Part shown: one piece after another, positions 22,981-24,599 of the stretch | Position numbering within the stretch: position 1 is the stretch's first letter | Layout of the letters: the number at the start of each line of letters is the position of its first letter | Source: a virus | Virus record (IMG/VR): IMGVR_UViG_3300011114_000512 | Span: 1-24,599 of that record | Length of the DNA stretch: 24,599 nucleotides | Reading direction: 5' to 3' (one strand) | Position numbers and translations under genes: made by a program | The notes under the pieces: model-generated | The model's database searches: none | What the model saw: the letters and a program-made list of their open reading frames with translations, nothing else | Told to the model about the DNA's origin: nothing

Positions 22981-24599
22981 ATGAGTAATTATCCCGGTCG
23001 GATCATCACAAAGAATCCGGTAACAATATCTACCACATCAGCTTCAGGTATCTGGACGCTGCAACAGGCGCTGCAAGCTATCAAATCAGGCGTGTGGCCC
23101 GGTATCGGCTCGACTGTTTCACAGAGCTTTACTTCTTCTGGTTACTGGACAGCACCTGCTGGTGTTACGCAGGTGGATTATCTGGTTGTGGCTGGCGGTG
23201 GGTCTGGTGGTGGTAATGCTGCCCCCGGCTCCCAAGTAGGTAGCGGCGGCGGTGGAGCTGGTGGATTTAGAACTGGAACTGCTTTAACTGTTGTGCCGGG
23301 TACTACGTATGCTGTAACTGTTGGCGCAGGCGGTGCTGGCTCGTCAACTGGTCAAGGTTCTAGTGGTACAGCTTCTATATTTTCGGCAGTAACTTCAACA
23401 GGCGGCGGTGCTGGTGGATGTCAATTAGCTTCTGGTACTAGCGATGTTACTGGTTTAAATGGTGGTAGCGGAGGCGGTGGAAGTTCAACTTCTGGATTAA
23501 CTCCGGGGCCGGGTGGTTCTGGTAATACCCCTAGCACAAGCCCATCACAAGGAAGCAACGGTGGTTCTGGTACTTATACTAGCCCATCATACGGCGGTGG
23601 CGGTGGTGGTGGAGCATCTGCTGTAGGTGCAGATGGAACAAGTGCTGCTGGTGGTAATGGCGGAAATGGTACTGCTTCTACATTATCTGGTTCTTCTGTC
23701 ACTTACGCAGGTGGTGGCGGTGCAGGTACATTTACATCAGGCACTCTTGGTACTGGTGGCACAGGCGGTGGTGGTAATGGGGGCAGGGGAAGTTCTCCTG
23801 CTTCTGGCGCTGGTACGGCTAACACAGGCGGTGGCGGTGGCGGTAATGGTGGAAGTTCTACTATTGCAGGTGGCGCTGGCGGCAGCGGTATAGTCATCAT
23901 CAGATACGTAGCCCCAGTTATTAGCTCTGTTACCTTTACATCTACACAGTCATATACGATACCTGCTGGTGTTACTAGCGTGGACTACGTAGTTGTTGCC
24001 GGTGGTGGTGGTGGTGGTTCTCGTCATGGCGGGGGCGGTGGTGGTGGAGCAGGTGGGTTTAGAACGGGGACTGCTTTTGCCGTAACTTCAGGTAATACAT
24101 CAACTATTACTGTGGGTGCTGCTGGGTCTGCATCTACAAATGCAATAGGTGGAACTGGAGGTAATTCTACTTTTTATACCATTACATCTAACGGCGGCGG
24201 TGGTGGAGGTGGAGGAAGTGCGCCTTCTACTATTGGTGCTAATGGCGGTTCTGGTGGTGGTGGTGGGGAAGTTTCAAACACTTCTTATGCTGGTGGTGCT
24301 GGAAATACTCCTGCTACTTCACCAAGTCAAGGAAATGGTGGTGGTGCATCATTAGCTAATGGCACAACACAAATTAGAGGCGGTGGTGGAGGTGGAGCAT
24401 CTGATACTGGTGCTACTGGAACTGTATCTGGTAATGGTGGTGCTGGGTTTTCTTCAGCTATTTCTGGTACATCAGTAATGTATGCTGGCGGTGGAGGCGG
24501 AGGCGCATTTTATTCAGGCACGGCTGGTTCTGGTGGTTCTGGTGGTGGTGGAAACGGAAACGGTGCTGGTGGAGCAACGGGAACAGGAACTGCTGGAAC
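22981..24599 (+). CDS. Second glycine-rich tail adhesin (3' end beyond window)
   Basis: This open frame runs from ATG 22981 to the window end with no stop (539 codons seen). AAGGTG (22971-22976) precedes the ATG. The N-terminus (SNYPGRIITKNP, then SGIWTLQQALQAIKSG) matches the start of the upstream adhesin in its YPG-x-II and SGIWTL elements, so the two are paralogues from a gene duplication. Two glycine-rich domains are visible: one complete (23119-23907) and one cut by the window end. Landmarks are repeated: YLVVAGGG or YVVVAGGG, GGFRTGTA, GNTPSTSPSQG and GNTPATSPSQG, SGSSVTYAGGGG and SGTSVMYAGGGG. Likely receptor binding at the tail tip, alone or with its paralogue. Confidence 0.85.
   Translation, partial: MSNYPGRIITKNPVTISTTSASGIWTLQQALQAIKSGVWPGIGSTVSQSFTSSGYWTAPAGVTQVDYLVVAGGGSGGGNAAPGSQVGSGGGGAGGFRTGTALTVVPGTTYAVTVGAGGAGSSTGQGSSGTASIFSAVTSTGGGAGGCQLASGTSDVTGLNGGSGGGGSSTSGLTPGPGGSGNTPSTSPSQGSNGGSGTYTSPSYGGGGGGGASAVGADGTSAAGGNGGNGTASTLSGSSVTYAGGGGAGTFTSGTLGTGGTGGGGNGGRGSSPASGAGTANTGGGGGGNGGSSTIAGGAGGSGIVIIRYVAPVISSVTFTSTQSYTIPAGVTSVDYVVVAGGGGGGSRHGGGGGGGAGGFRTGTAFAVTSGNTSTITVGAAGSASTNAIGGTGGNSTFYTITSNGGGGGGGGSAPSTIGANGGSGGGGGEVSNTSYAGGAGNTPATSPSQGNGGGASLANGTTQIRGGGGGGASDTGATGTVSGNGGAGFSSAISGTSVMYAGGGGGGAFYSGTAGSGGSGGGGNGNGAGGATGTGTAG
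23119..23907 (+). repeat. Glycine-rich adhesin domain, copy 3
   Basis: Spans SQSFTSSGYWTAPAG to SGIVIIRY, 263 codons, with GNTPSTSPSQG near 23519-23551. Same landmark order as copies 1 and 2. Confidence 0.8.
23926..24599 (+). repeat. Glycine-rich adhesin domain, copy 4 (truncated by window end)
   Basis: Starts at SVTFTSTQSYTIPAGVTSVD and reaches past the SGTSVMYAGGGGGG landmark. GNTPATSPSQG lies near 24300-24332. The closing SGIVI-type strand is not yet reached. Confidence 0.75.

Noticed and set aside
21409-23900. Proline-rich open frames on the - strand (for example 22240-22620 and 21409-21783)
   Set aside because: Poly-Gly codons (GGN) read in reverse as poly-Pro; these are composition artefacts of the adhesin genes.
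21440-24599. Repeated GGTGGTGGC-type DNA resembling microsatellites or a CRISPR array
   Set aside because: Repeats follow codon frame and encode glycine tracts; there are no equal-length spacers or palindromic direct repeats.
1-24599. tRNA genes, integrase, lysis genes, CRISPR or defence/anti-defence systems
   Set aside because: None could be supported in either strand by motif or structure on reading; absence is by eye only.

Overview
The window is part of the genome of an uncultured tailed bacteriophage, most likely a podovirus-like phage of an aquatic Gram-negative bacterium. All supported genes lie on the + strand. They are tightly packed, often with 1 to 23 nt overlaps, and appear in the standard order of a virion-assembly module: small terminase, large terminase, portal, scaffold, major capsid protein, head-tail adaptor, tail fibres. 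No tRNA, integrase, transposase, rRNA or CRISPR array was seen. The host assignment is an inference from general gene content and moderate GC; nothing in the window fixes it.

Layout. (1) 1-409: the end of, or a small gene from, the upstream module, with a winged-helix-like look. (2) 410-635: the only long non-coding stretch. It holds a 15-bp-arm inverted repeat packed with eight TGTAACY heptamers, a very AT-rich tract, and a sigma70-like promoter whose predicted start coincides with the small terminase ATG. (3) 636-2511: terminase small and large subunits (packaging motor). (4) 2501-7668: two genes not needed for packaging, a 290-aa unknown protein and a 1430-aa multidomain protein with a PcfJ-like core. 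(5) 7668-14139: head genes, namely portal, a small KGG-motif protein, a 62-aa protein, a GroES-like co-chaperonin with a GroEL-binding IVL tripeptide, an acidic/coiled-coil scaffold-like protein, a 178-aa conserved protein, a decoration-like protein and the major capsid protein, closed by a terminator. (6) 14209-18129: a beta-rich virion protein, a Lys/Gly/Met-rich KGG-repeat protein followed by a second terminator, a 138-aa virion protein, a basic three-module protein, the head-tail adaptor carrying an inserted discoidin-like domain, and a small Cys4 protein. (7) 18131-24599: a fibre/adhesin cassette of beta-repeat fibre proteins followed by two paralogous glycine-rich adhesins that together carry four copies of a ~263-residue domain. 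The second adhesin runs off the window end.

How it works together: the terminases pump DNA through the portal into a capsid built from the major capsid protein on the scaffold, probably folded with help from host GroEL capped by the phage GroES. The adaptor and Cys4 protein lie at the head-tail junction region, and the fibre cassette provides host recognition. The most novel signals are the glycine-doublet 'KGG' linear motif shared by four otherwise unrelated proteins, the 1430-aa PcfJ-like protein between terminase and portal, and the heptamer dyad beside a probable leaderless promoter.
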